DNA of 64,000 bases, from contig JAHLJT010000631.1 in assembly GCA_031308135.1 (NCBI GenBank), forward strand, positions 158,696,921-158,760,920, read 5' to 3'. Shown here in pieces: positions 23,080 to 34,799 of this stretch; position 1 is the first letter of the stretch; every line of letters begins with the position of its first letter. The stretch comes from Acheta domesticus (lineage: Eukaryota; Arthropoda; Insecta; Orthoptera; Gryllidae). The notes beneath the pieces were generated by a model. The model did not search any database. It had not been told where the DNA came from and was given only the letters and a program-made list of their open reading frames with translations. The position numbers were made by a program, and so were the translations under genes.

Positions 23080-24020
23080 CAACTCGCGTCGACACGACGT
23101 CGAGTGCCCTCGAGAACTCTGCGATCGAAATGGAAGAGCGTCTCGCCTTAACGCCTTCTCCAGGCGCCGACGAGGACAGCGCCGCTGGGTGAGGATCTCT
23201 TCGTGAGGACACCGCAGACGCCGGGGGCGCCGGCGCGGGCGCGGGCGCGGGCGTGGTGCGGTGCCGGCAGCAGAAGCCAAAGACGGTTGCCTCCCTCCGT
23301 CTCCTTCCGGACGCAACTCCTTCCCTCTCGCTCGCTCCCTCCAAAGGCGCGTCCCTTTTCACACATCGGGTCCTCATTACAGCTATTCATTTTCAATGAA
23401 GTTCCTCCTCCCTGATTCCTAGCACGCAGAGCCTCCAGACACGTTCGCCACTGTAGCGTCGCTGACGCCGCCGCGCCACCCCGCCACGCCTTGCCGCGCC
23501 TTGCCGCGCTGTCGCTGCAGCCGCTGCTCCCCGCCTTCCCACGCCTCCCCGCCCCACTGTGTTACCACCCCTTCCCATTCAGCGGGTCTCCTCCGCACTC
23601 CCTTTCTCGCCCGTCTGCACCACTGGCAACATCCTTGCCTTGCCAGAGCCCTTCTCATCTCTCCCTTCTTACGTCATACCAGTCATTCGCCTTATTGCTC
23701 ATGATTCCTCCCCACCGAGTTCCTCTCTCAACAGCTCCCACGAGGCTCTTTCCTCTTTTGTGCTCCCTTTACCCCTGCCTCTGCCGCCATCGCTTCCTTC
23801 TCACGCTCTCCTTCTTCTGCCCGTTGCTTTTCCTGCTGCCTGTGACGCCTCCCGACGTCGCCGCCGCTGCGGTTGTATCGTTACCGCCGTCTTGTGCTTG
23901 CGAGTGCCGACGGCAGAGCGCGTAATTATAGAGTGGCTTCTTTGGAGCGTCGTCGCCGCCGCATCAGGGCGTTGCGTTGCCGTGATACAGCAGCTGCGTT
24001 TGTCGCCACCGCAGTACAGT
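23080..24020. other. long GC-rich, pyrimidine-skewed islet
   Basis: It contains (GGGCGC)n at about 23230-23257 and then a C/T-biased plus strand from 23460 to 23880. Overlapping frames of up to 181 codons are low-complexity (Pro, Ser, Leu) and appear in all three phases. Confidence 0.55.
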
Positions 24021-24029
24021 TTTCAGTTA

Positions 24030-24560
24030 CATGACCTTAGCTTGTTGTTATGTCTTCAAAGGCATGTGCCATTCGATTTATTGTCCTGTACCAAACCAGG
24101 GTAAAACATTATCAATTTTATTTTAGTAATGTCTCATTATTTTCATTACAATTTAAAATTTCAATGTGGAAGGAAAATATAATTTTTCTTCAAAAGTGCT
24201 GCATCTTCAAAACCTGTAATACGTTGATTATAAAACGTGGGCGACCATCACAAATAGTACTTGTTTATCTGCTTCCCATACATTCGTTATTGTCAATTCA
24301 GAAAGGTCATTTAGTTAAATTAATTAAACCAAATTTTTGCTTATAAATATTTTTCAATTGTAATATTTATACTAAATATTTTTAATGAATAATTTCCTTT
24401 TAAATTGAGGAATACCTATATTCATAAGAAATCCCGTAAACTCACAAATTGGATTATGAATTGAAATTAATTATTGGAAATATTCCTTGATTGAATTAAC
24501 TTAATATACAGCCTTAAATTACATAACCTTATATAGCCTTATTGTATATAGCCTTAAATT
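24030..24560. other. AT-rich intergenic DNA
   Basis: Short repeats of ATATAGCCTTAAATTA flank the left end of the next element. Nothing else is seen. Confidence 0.4.
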
Positions 24561-24565
24561 AACTT

Positions 24566-25417
24566 TTAACCCGGCAGTAGGCGCGCCAAGTTTTGTAACA
24601 ACTTGAGGGTACTGGGTGCCTCAATCACCCCACAGAAAAAATGTCAAGAAAACAATTAATAACAAACTATTTTGTTTCTTTAATGAGTACGTGTCTATTT
24701 CCAAGTATTTATACGTTGTTTGGAAACAAGTACACATAAAATTTTAATTTTTAATAATTTTCTTTGTGCAAACAACTTTCACAAATGTTCTGCATGACTT
24801 TAATGCACGTGTTTAAATTAGGTACACTTTAAAAAAGAGTAAACATTAAAAGAATATAAATAATATGATGTAAAATATGATGTAAACATATTACAGTGTA
24901 CAACATGCATTACAATATAAATAAATATATACATACAAATATATCACAATAATTTAAATATATAACTTCCATAGTGGTAGCAGATATTTTGTGGATCCAT
25001 GAAAGGAATAATCAACCACAACCACATCCTTTCGTCCAATTCCATTTAAATATATTATAATCATATCATGAAAATATTTGTTAGGAAAATATTTCGATTA
25101 AAAGCACTTACCATGGTGTATATTTGAAAATGAAGCCTCTCTCTGTGCCGTTCTGCTGAGAACTACTGTGAACAGCGAGGCAGGAAGCGAAAACGAGGTG
25201 ACTCGGTGGCCCCCACACAGCGCACCATCACCTTTGCGACGAAATGTCCAGGAAAGTACAGGAAGCAGTTGAAAGAGAAGAGACGATATACGTGCACAAA
25301 GATTTCCACGAAAGGTATTGAAAAGCTCGCAAGATTATAAATAAAACTAAAAGTACAGTGAGCTTCGAAACAATGTTAGGGTGACTCAGGCACCCCGTGT
25401 GCCTACTGCCGGGTTAA
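24566..25417 (-). mobile_element. piggyBac-like non-autonomous element B (TTAA-flanked, 844 bp)
   Basis: TTAA (24566-24569) is followed by the 13-bp terminal repeat CCCGGCAGTAGGC. The right end carries its exact inverse, GCCTACTGCCGGG, then TTAA (25414-25417). A 19-bp inner repeat (GGGTGCCTCAATCACCCCA) sits 31 bp inside the left tip. Its diverged inverse sits about 5 bp inside the right tip. Canonical piggyBac carries 13-bp and 19-bp repeats separated by 3 bp on one side and 31 bp on the other, so the match is close. By that analogy the right end is the 5' end. On the minus strand an ACCATG immediately followed by GTAAGT (near 25111) could be a start codon ahead of a splice donor. No transposase core remains. 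Confidence 0.88.
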
Positions 25418-25419
25418 GG

Positions 25420-26000
25420 CTATATACATTCTCAACATGGAAAACAATAACATTTGAAGCAACCTTATGTTGTGTTCCGTCAACCAAATTACCGACTGAA
25501 TATTATTTTTGATTTTAGTATATTTCGCCATGTCTAAAATAATTTGATTTAACGCCATACCCTTAAGTAGAAGCAGAATTATGTGAAGATGTATCGAAAA
25601 GTGACAATGTATTTACATTCAGAATTTTTTTTAATAATACACGTTTATGATTGCAAACTGCTATAAACAAAACAAATATCCTTATACATGATTATTCAGT
25701 CCTCGTTGCTCATATAGGACCTGGTGATAAAATGCACTGAGTTATTCATGAGTTCAAAAGGATATAGAGTAAACTGTATTCAATATTTTGAAGAAGAAAC
25801 AAACAGTTTTTTTGTCATTCGTAATTTTTTGTAAAAAAGAATCTTAAATATTACATTGAAATTTGTTCCCTGTGGATATTATTCCCTATTTATCTAAGGA
25901 ATATGAAAGGAAAGAAAAAAGTTATTATTCAAACGTTATTTAGGATAGTTTATCATATTTGCGTATACTGCCAAAATTTCGCATTTTCACCTCGTGTAAC
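25420..26000. other. AT-rich intergenic DNA, nothing recognised
   Basis: No feature supported. Confidence 0.4.
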
Positions 26001-26007
26001 TTCAGCT

Positions 26008-26294
26008 CTACAAGTGGTCAAAATGCCCTCCTTTTGCGTGAACACAAGATAGCCATCTGTGCCACCCGGCCTCCGTTACGTGCACAACTGTTTCGGATTG
26101 TCACATTGTTTCTGTTGCCACGTTTTCAATGGTCATAACGATCTTCGACTTCCATAGAATAAACGCAGTCTTTCATTAACCCCGGCTTCCAAAGCGTTGG
26201 GAGTACCTGAGTCATAAAATGCATGTGCTGAACTCCTCTTAAACGCTCGGGTAAGAAGTAAGGACCGAGGATAAATTCATCCATAATGAAACGT

Positions 26295-26347
<53 letters not shown>

Positions 26348-26707
26348 CATCCATAATGAATGATAAATTCATCCATAATGAAACATCATGCCAAATTAAA
26401 TATTTACAGAGAATTGCTCTTGGTGAGCTAGACGACGTGCAAAATTCGGATTTTCCTCGGCCGTTGTGTAATTTCTTGTAAAAAACGCGTCACTTAAACA
26501 AAGAACGGAATTCCTGGTTTTCTTTGCGTTTACGCAGGAAATGTCTAGAGAATTGAAAACGACGTTATAAGTCTCTATTGCGCTAATGCTGCACCCGCTG
26601 GAAATGGAAAAGTCGTAATCCGTCGGCATGAAGTGCTCGTCAGACGAGGGACTGTGATGCGGTAACCTCGCGCGCTATTTGCCTTGTGCTCGCTTCCGGG
26701 ACTTCTG
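26008..26707 (-). pseudogene. mariner-like (IS630/Tc1 type) DDE transposase relic
   Basis: On the minus strand pieces of one transposase appear in order across several frames. First is a helix-turn-helix STRQIAREV (26663-26690) with ALHADGLRLFHFQRVQH. Next are RRFQFSRHFLRKRKEN and ENPNFARRLAHQEQFSVNI (about 26450-26390), the latter matching 'ENPH....HQ..FSVNVW'. Then come FILGPYFLPERLRG (from 26270), MKDCVYSMEVED near 26150, and a terminal GHFDHL ending in a stop at 26008. VLPTLW runs straight into the MKDCVYS block, so roughly 100 codons are deleted, including the HDGAP and SPDLTP catalytic region. A TA microsatellite with duplicated flanks interrupts the frame at 26300-26344. The element is clearly inactive. 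Confidence 0.85.
26270..26384. repeat. TA microsatellite flanked by duplicated 23-bp segments
   Basis: GATAAATTCATCCATAATGA occurs at 26270 and 26362, with a shorter echo at 26348. A pure TA run (26300-26344) lies between them. This splits the mariner-like relic and looks like slippage or repair-induced duplication. Confidence 0.9.
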
Positions 26708-26709
26708 GG

Positions 26710-27580
26710 ATAGTCTTAGAAATGGCGAGTCCTAACAAGTGGTGCCGCTTGATTACTTACCGAAGCCCATGTTACACGAGCAGAAGCGCGTCGTCCGAAG
26801 TTTAACGTTAATTCTTTATAAAATTGACGACGAATAGTATCCATTGTGGCAAATTCAGTCTGTACATTACACATGGGATAAGATCGCGGCGTATTAGCAA
26901 CGAGGACTGAATTTCCTTATGTATTTGGACGTCTGTCGGTGATGGTCGGTCTATTCGCCATCCGTTACTCTCATTTCTCGTGAACTTCACGAATAATTCT
27001 AATGAGTGGGGCGCGCATAACAGGCGGCAGGTGTCGGATTTTACCGCATTGAAACGTTAGATCGGCGCCGACCTACACGTCGACTTGCGAGGTTGGCCCT
27101 CATTAGCCCTCTCCTGACATCTCCACAAACCGAGCTCCGCTTAAGCCAGGTCCATCTCTAAGCCTTCCACTGATTCTCTGATGTGAGTGGTAGTGTAGTG
27201 CAAGTGTGTGCAAGAAGATGTGAAGAGACAAGAATAAAGCAGGAGTGATTGCGCACGATTCGTGGTTCAATTTGTTAGGGTACTACTCCTGTATTAATCT
27301 GAGAAATCACGGTAACCTACCGATTAGACGTCACGGGAATTCCCCTACGGCTGTTTAGACATAGCTACATAAGTAAAAATCTGCCTCCGATTAATTTCAA
27401 AAAGCTCGGTTTGTTTCACATATTAGTTTAACTATCGTCATTATATAACATGATGAATTTCTAGGATATCGAAATACTATTAATGTTTATAATAAAATTT
27501 AAAAATCACTCACTTTGGGTCTCCACCGGTATTTGCCAGAAGTAGATGATGTTTCTCTATCTCCCCCTATATTTCGGTTT
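26710..27580. other. intergenic, possible 5' part of the transposase relic at its left edge
   Basis: The minus-strand frame at 26808-26990 may include degraded N-terminal transposase sequence, but I cannot support an alignment. The rest shows nothing. Confidence 0.3.
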
Positions 27581-27599
27581 ATTGCGTGGCAAATTGCGC

Positions 27600-27860
27600 G
27601 CAGTTAGTCATCACTTGCTCCTCGTCCGCGCCGCAGAGGCGTTTGATCGCTGGGCTCGTCGCCGCCGCCGCCGCCGCCTCACAAAGGCTGCTAACGGCTG
27701 CTCCATTGCAGCGGGCGGCGCGGCGAAAATTGCGAAAGGGGAGCTACCCTCGCCACAGGCCTAGCGAGGCGGGCGGAGCTGGGGCAACGCGCTGTCCTAG
27801 AGGAGAGTCCCACTTAGGGCCTGCTCGAATAGGCGGAATTGTGGTACACGCGTAATCTCA
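27600..27860. other. GC-rich CpG islet
   Basis: Short CpG-dense block with GCC repeats (27657-27680). No gene attached. Confidence 0.5.
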
Positions 27861-27869
27861 TTTGCTTAA

Positions 27870-29080
27870 CCATTATAGATTTTCTGTTATCACTCCTCTA
27901 CTGGTAATGATAAATTACGCTATGGGAAAATGAAAACGTTATATCCTGAAGGGAATGCATGGGAAACACCAATAGTTCGGGGTTCTTGTAAGAGACATTT
28001 CATGATCAAAAGCTAAACCTTTAGGCAACGTGAGAAGCAAGTCTATCGAACTTCCGTGACCTTATCAGTTGTCCATTTAACAAGAAAGTTCCAGGTATTA
28101 CTAGTTGTTTCTAATAGTACAGTTTCGTACAGCGGGCTGAAGTAATTGCGTATGATGTCTGTAAAATCGGTCAACGTAGTCAAAAAAGTTGGTAAATTGT
28201 AATGATAGTAAGTGCAGCTGTATAATGCATTTCAAATACTGATCACCACAACAGCTTAAATATGAAGTATCAGCCGTGCAGTATTTTTGCCCTGTTACTT
28301 CGAGGACGCTGCATAAACACGCTGGTCCTCGCGAAGTCTTTCCGAAGATCGGAGGTACACTGAACTACAGATCACACCGTAACCACCGCGACATGTTTGC
28401 TGCGTACCAGAGTCAATATCTGACCGCACGATCGCCGCAAAGTAAATTAAGAGCTGTCACCCGCAGAGTCAACGGAAGCCATCCGCACAATTTGCGGAAA
28501 GCCGGACAACGATCACGCGTGACTTGCTTCAAGGCCACTAGCACCGCTGAGCAGCCCGTCTTCTGAGGAGCGTGAAAGTGCTCCCTGAAGAGATGAAAAG
28601 CACAGCGGAGTGACTGTTGACGAGACCAAGTTCTGCGTCGGTTACCAAGACTTGGTTACATGTCTAAGGTAAAGGAGAGTCGTCTCAACCACTCATAATA
28701 TGCAAACTTCATTTTTTTCGTCTTAAGTCAATTAGATGCAGGACTGGGTATTTTTCCTCATTCAGTAGTTGCACATTTACAGGTTTGTCGATGGTTTCTC
28801 ATAAATTGTCAAAAACCGTCATCTATTCTTAAAGCATCGAGCCAAAAAGAGCTCTTTCACCTCTTCCTGATATTTATTTAATACATACAAGTATTTTGAT
28901 GCGTAATCAAGCCCTAAAATCAACGTCACGAACAGGAAACTATACTGTCTTAAATTTCACTAATGGAATTTGCAGAGTACAGTCAGAAGCAGAATCCTGC
29001 AACAGACTACGTAGAGCGCAACGCAAATTCAGAGAACTGCCAGATCTGCATCTCGCTTTCCTCTCCTTCTACCACGTGAA
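27870..29080. other. intergenic, nothing recognised
   Basis: The 96-codon plus frame at 28276-28566 has ordinary composition, but no motif I know and no splice context. Left uncalled. Confidence 0.35.
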
Positions 29081-29089
29081 CATCCTTCT

Positions 29090-29420
29090 CCTCCTCCTTC
29101 TGCTCTTTGCAAAAGTCCACCGCCACTCCGCCACTCCGCCACCATCATCACCATCGCCATCGCCTCCATTGCCGCCTCCATCGTCGCTGCCGGCGCCGTC
29201 AGCACCGTCCCCGGCGCTGCCGCACGCTGGCGCCCCGAGACAGCCGCGCGGTATTTGCGCACGCCCAGGTCAGAGGCCGTCCCTTCCGCCAGGCGACCTC
29301 CTTGCCAGAGGTAAAAATTTGTATGCGCGAGAACGTTTGATAAGCCACCCGGCAGCAACTCAGGTGAGGTCGAAGCGGCGAAGGGCTCAATCTCAGGCGC
29401 TGAATAATCTCTCGGAGAAA
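29090..29420. other. GC-rich islet with CAC/CAT/GCC trinucleotide runs
   Basis: Trinucleotide-like CACCATCGCC repeats around 29135-29180 give His-, Arg- or Pro-rich frames in different phases. No domain. Confidence 0.5.
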
Positions 29421-29429
29421 TACTAGGAG

Positions 29430-30200
29430 GGATTTGTTGGCTTAGCGGGTGAGCATGTAGGCTTAATTTTGAATGTAGGGGTGGGGGTGCCGCCTCTGAC
29501 GAATAGCATCAAAGAGATGGAAATTATTAATGGTAAAACTTTAACTCGATGTAGTTGAGAATGAAGTTCGGAAGCGGGATAAATGAAAGGCCCATTACTA
29601 TTCTTCACAGTAATGCTGATTAAAATTACGTATCATGTAAAGACGTTTCGGGTGGAGCCTGTGTTAGGTAAAGTAGACAAAAATAAAGAGAAAATTTGAA
29701 GAGATGTAAGTGGTTGTCATATGAGAATAGTATGTTGCTGGGTGAAATACAAGTGGAACAATTGAGATGTAATAATTGATTATTGTGAGTGATGGACTAG
29801 GAGCTAGGGTTTCAAAGACAATGCTTAACCTTACAGTAAAGATGATGGTCTTGAGAGATGCTGCTATGTTGATAATATAAAGTATATAATAATATAAAAA
29901 TAAAAAAATTAAATTTAAAAGTGACAAAGAGAGGAGAGACCGCTTTCTACATTCACTCTGCCGGTAATATTCAAATTCAGAATACAATACAGGATACAAT
30001 ATAAATACCTAACAATACACACTCCACACCGATGTTAACATCAGGGTGGTATAAAACAAATAACACGCGAGGTTAAATTTTGTAAATCGCGGTGGTAGTC
30101 GAGGTTTATAACCAACCAAGACCCTTACTTGTGTTATTCGCTATGTATCGTACAATACATTTTGTAAAACGACCCTTGTATAAGGAAAAACAAGTGAATA
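29430..30200. other. AT-rich intergenic DNA, nothing recognised
   Basis: No feature supported. Confidence 0.4.
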
Positions 30201-30224
30201 AAAATAACATTCTTTTGAATAACA

Positions 30225-30392
30225 GGTTCTTCTTTTCCTTCTACTACTTCTTCCTTTTCCTGTGTTTCTTCTTCTTTTTCTACACTCTCCTTCTCTGTTT
30301 TTTTTATATTCTCCTGTCTCCTTTTCTCTCTTTTCTTCATCTATATCTCCTTCATCTCTCTTCTACGTCATCTTCTGCTACAACTCATTTAT
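30225..30392. repeat. polypyrimidine (T/C) tract
   Basis: About 165 bp of almost pure TTC/TTCC-type sequence on the plus strand. Phe/Leu/Ser and Lys/Glu frames are its translations. Confidence 0.85.
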
Positions 30393-30897
30393 TCCAATTG
30401 TTCTTAATATAAAGCAACAGTTAATAGTTGTTTACGATATAAGATAATCGTAAATCGCCTGATTATCAAATCAAATGTTACGACACGTATATCGCACAAT
30501 GTTTTATTCACATTGAATCAAACTTTGTTAGATTCAATATGAAATTTCGTTCTACGCCTTCAATTAGTATTCACATTTTCCTTCCATAAGTGACGACAAT
30601 TTTCTCAACGAGGAGAACAAATGAAACACTTTTGGTGTACACATTTCGACAAGAGTGAATATAGTTCTGATTTTGGAAATAGAAATAGCAGCAAATGCTG
30701 CTTTAGAAACATAGTTACCAGCAAATCAAGAAAGAAATATAAGCGTGAGTATTTACTTTTTAAAGATTGTTTTGAAAAACAAAGTTGATTCCATATCGGA
30801 AAAAGTTTTGATTGCTTACTTTTCTGGCTAGACAGAGAAGGAGACATCATGTAGTCTTTGGTCCCAGTACTTTATGTTAAAGAGTACAATATCACTT

Positions 30898-31091
30898 AAC
30901 ATTGATATCAAATGTAAACGTAAGCTCCCGTGGTTCGAATCCATGTCTTCTTGGCTGTCCGATTGACGCCCCGACGTTGGCTGAGAGGCCGCCATTTCGC
31001 ATGTCATGTCGCAGGCTTCCTCAGGACAGTGACACCGCGGTGCTGTGCGTGCGGTATTATATACCGGACAGCCAAGAAAACATTGATATCA
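30898..31091 (+). mobile_element. SINE-like retroposed insert with target duplication and inner inverted repeat
   Basis: AACATTGATATCA flanks the segment at 30898-30910 and 31079-31091, a 13-bp probable target-site duplication. The insert begins with a perfect pol III B-box GGTTCGAATCC (30932-30942) and ends in AAAA, as tRNA-derived SINEs do. No A-box lies upstream of it inside the duplication, so it may be 5' truncated. The remaining body is bracketed by TTCTTGGCTGTCCG (30948-30961) and its inverse (31065-31078), and could also be a small hairpin element. Function: none expected. Confidence 0.65.
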
Positions 31092-31192
31092 GTAAATTTA
31101 CTCAGTTATTAGGTTTTTAAAGGGGAAAAGTGTAGGATACAAGACAAAGAAGTTCAAAATATTTTCAAAAGAAGAGTGGCAAAGTACGCCAT

Positions 31193-31249
31193 TACTTTAC
31201 CATCCTAGTGCGGTTATGAAGTACATTACCTCACTAGGGCGGTAAAGTA
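31193..31249. repeat. imperfect palindrome (hairpin), 26-bp arms
   Basis: Arms TACTTTACCATCCTAGTG... (31193-31218) and its inverse (31224-31249) pair with about four mismatches around a 5-nt loop. Half-site echoes of AAGTAC/GTAAAGTA flank it. Confidence 0.8.
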
Positions 31250-31259
31250 CTTCATTACG

Positions 31260-33970
31260 AAACTGAATATAATTGCATAATGTTTGACCTAATCAAAGTG
31301 AATAAAATCCTTAACACCTCTGTGTTTAGTATGGTGATACTTCGCTGGTCCGCTACTTCAAAATTGCATGAAACAAGAAGGCGATCCCCGCCCTAACCAC
31401 GGTTTTCAATATTGCCCTGATGCTAGAACATTTATAAGAACATTGGAAATCCGCTAAGTATATTTTTATTATTAATTTTTTCATTTAAATTTATTTATTA
31501 TAGTTTTTAAATTATAGTATTTTCTAATCGTTGGCTGAGAGTAAACCTTCTCTAGCATCTATAATCAAGATGTAGATTTGATTCCAAAAAAGTTCAATTA
31601 TTGAAGTTTTCGAAACTATTGATATTTTAATGAAATCAGGATTTTTTCTTCATTTGTAAAAGAACTTTGATGTAGCACTTTGCATCAGAAACTTAAAGAA
31701 GAAATGTGGAATCTTTATGGAGAAAATTTTAAAGTTTTTGAAAATTTATTTAAAATCCATAAATTATTTGTTTTCAATTACTTTAATGCAATTTATGAAA
31801 TAAACAATTTTTTAATTGTTCAGTAGGTGGTTTTTTCAGATTTATAAGAATTTACTATAATAAGTAAAAGCAGTGTGTAGATATTTAATCAAGTAATATT
31901 TTATTAAGATTATCCTTTATCTTTCCCAATATAAAGCATGTCACCGCAAACAGTGTTCAGTTTAGAAAACACGTTTTTTTATCTATTTTCTTCAGACGTT
32001 AATACAAATTTTCGCTTCTGATCTTGTAAAAAAAATTCGTCACCAAATTAAACCATTATAATATAAAACATCCCATTTTGTCTTTTATCCTTTTCGGAGT
32101 ATGAAAGAGGTCAAATTTTCCCAGAATTGGAGCAATGCTCTTTATAAAGTTTAAGAAATCGAGTACAAAATTCTCTTCAACGACAATTACACGAAATGAA
32201 TTGAATAAATTTATTTTTGCGATTAGTAAAAACGTGCTATCATTTCAATTAATCACATAATTTAAATTACTAGTAATGACTGAAACTAAATTCATATGGC
32301 ACGAGACATATCCTTATTTGAGTCATTACAGTTGTAAGGCACTTCAAGATAAAAAGGAAATGAAGACAGTCCATTCAAGCTCTGAATTAGAAAGAGTGGA
32401 TATATTTCGGTTGTACATGCAAAGAACATATTATACTAGAGGCCTCTTTATAGACATAAATGCTTATTCTTGCTACACAGTGCTATTGTACGAACACACT
32501 CGCAGTCTCTGCATGTAGTAGTTCCTGCGAGCTGACGAAGGTGAATGGTAAATGGAAAACGCTCGCGTGACGACAAAGAATCAAGAGTTCTTTGGGAGGC
32601 GGCAATGGCGACGAGGCTGAAGTGACCTCAGCAGAAGGGTAGATGCGTGCCCACGGCAAGTATATCACCCCCATAGCCGGGCGCACCCCTCCCCCCTGCC
32701 GCTACTGCCACTTGCCCAGCCGCGTGCGCCTCTTACCTGCTCTTAAGCATTGACCGCTACCCCAAGCGCCGGAAGCGAAATGTCACGTAAAACTGTAAAT
32801 TCCTTGTTCTTTTCGTTATTTCAGTCTCATTCTGGGAAGGGCCAATGCGGAATGAACTCTTCTAACTGCACCAACATTTTACTAATTGCTTCAAAACTTG
32901 TTACATTACTGTTACGAAAATCAGGTGATATTCCTTGATATCTTTTTCCCCCCACACGTCGCTTAGTTTTCATTGTTTTTTGACGAAAATATATACAATT
33001 ATGTATCATACTTAAATAAGTCTTTTCTAGGTTTTAATGAAGAAACTATCTCTTGTTTCTTTAATCTGGTAGCGAGAATCAATTTTACAAAGTGTATGAT
33101 TACAGTTATCGTACTGAATCGATATGAGTTTCATTGTGATGTAATATGAAACGTGTATCTTTCAATATTTCATCTGTAGAATGTTTTTATTTTCCATTTT
33201 AAAATATATTAATTAACAGCTAGACACTGAATATGTTTGTTTCAACAAAAGGCTATCCTTTGTTTATTGATTTGGCGTTAACAGAAAGCCTTGTAAAAAT
33301 GTTAGAGTAACTTATGAAATAATAAGTGTTTGTAGTTCTCATTCAAATAAAGTTTATGAAACATTGCAGCATTGTTAAGAATTAATAATAATTATAATAA
33401 ATAATTTTGTTTTTGAAATTATATTATTTTTTCTTATCTTCATAGTTAGAAAAGAGGTTTGCAATTAATCCAACAGAACACGCGTTCCATGATGATGTCA
33501 TAACAACATCGGAATAGATGCTATGGTGTAGTTAGAGCAATGTTGTAGATGAAATATATATTTTTGCGTAAATTGCATATTTTAAATATACTCAATGTTT
33601 TTCTTGATTATACTCCAGAGAGTTAATTTGGAATGTTTGGTTTATTTTTATTTTTATTTTATCTCAAAGCAAAAACGTGCATCCGTTATAATCTTGCAAT
33701 GTTTATTTGAAAAATTGTTGATCAGTATCAATAGAATTATTTTTATTGCTTTTTTATGTATACTTATCTTCTATAAATGTTATTTTTGAAGCTCGTAAAT
33801 AAGATATATAGAGGTATTATATGTTCATAAGTCATTCAAATCGTTGTAATATATAGAATTTCCCCGTTGATGTAGTAGAACAGACTACAAAACAACACAA
33901 GAAAAATCAACGTAATATGGATTATTATTATTTTTCAATATCCTTCTAATAACCTTTATCTCGCCGTCCT
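31260..33970. other. AT-rich intergenic DNA, nothing recognised
   Basis: Only one moderately GC-rich piece (32640-32740). No coding frames with domains. Confidence 0.45.
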
Positions 33971-33978
33971 GGATGTCG

Positions 33979-34130
33979 AAGTTGCTAAGGCTGAAGGGTC
34001 GTAGTGATCTCGTGTGGAGTGTCGCGAGTTTGAATCCCGCCCAGGGCAGGGATATTTCTGTGTCTGCATACACGAGTGAGTTCGGTAACCGGTATCCCCA
34101 TGGTCGCTGTATGACCTTAATAGTTGAAGA
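33979..34130 (+). mobile_element. tRNA-derived SINE-like sequence
   Basis: A B-box-like AGTTTGAATCC (34027-34037) lies about 45 bp after an A-box-like TTGCTAAGGCTG (33982-33993). CGCCCAGGGCAGGGATATTT follows. That layout, a B-box followed by a 'CCCGGGCATGGAT'-type stretch, is common in arthropod tRNA-derived SINEs. Target-site duplications could not be fixed, so the ends are approximate. Confidence 0.55.
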
Positions 34131-34729
34131 GCAACCTTAAAGAAGTAAACATATCTTTATGCCCTCTGTACACTCGAGTATTTTTCAAATTTTTTTAACC
34201 TCCCGATTTGAAAGACTCATTCCCCTACTGCAAGTCTTTTCGTCTGGCACTACATTCCTTGGCGAGCAGGGCTCCCAAGCTGACTGCTATTCCTCGCTTT
34301 TGGTCGGCGCGGCGTTTGTTACCAACTTTGCTGATTGTGCCCCTCCTCCACTCAGCGGCCGCATAGCTTCCTTCTGGCGCGACGATACTTTTCTTCCTTT
34401 TCCCTGGTTGTTACTTCATGCGCTGGGCTCCTCTGTGGAACTTTTTACTTCTTTTTCCCTTTGACACCGTTTTGTCCACCTCCCTTTACTCGGGAGCTTT
34501 TACTGCTTTTGAGCGAGAAAAGGCTTAGTATGAGCCGCGCGTGTTTTCTTTACATTATGAGAGTACTCTTCCGACGCCCCTTCTGGGAATCAGAAGGTAT
34601 GGCTTTCCTTCACATGTGTTTCAATTTTTTTCTCTCGAAAAATAAAGGTCATGCATTGATATGTAAAACGAAGGTGTAATGTTAATTTTATAGTCATTCA
34701 TAAACAATTGGCGGGTTCTGTTAACTCAA

Positions 34730-34784
34730 TTAAGGACTACCAACTACATTCTGTTCTCATTTAAGGACTACCAACTACATTCCA
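34730..34784. repeat. 31-bp-period direct repeat
   Basis: TTAAGGACTACCAACTACAT occurs at 34730 and 34761. Confidence 0.95.
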
Positions 34785-34799
34785 ACTCAACTTGTATCT

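Noticed and set aside
25136..25339. Cys-containing plus-strand open stretch in piggyBac-like element B (KCPGKYRKQL, RRYTCTKI), considered as a transposase C-terminus
   Set aside because: The asymmetric ends predict the transposase on the minus strand, there is no CxxC pattern and no ATG.
28276..28566. 96-codon plus-strand frame
   Set aside because: No recognisable motif, no repeat relatives and no splice or poly(A) context.
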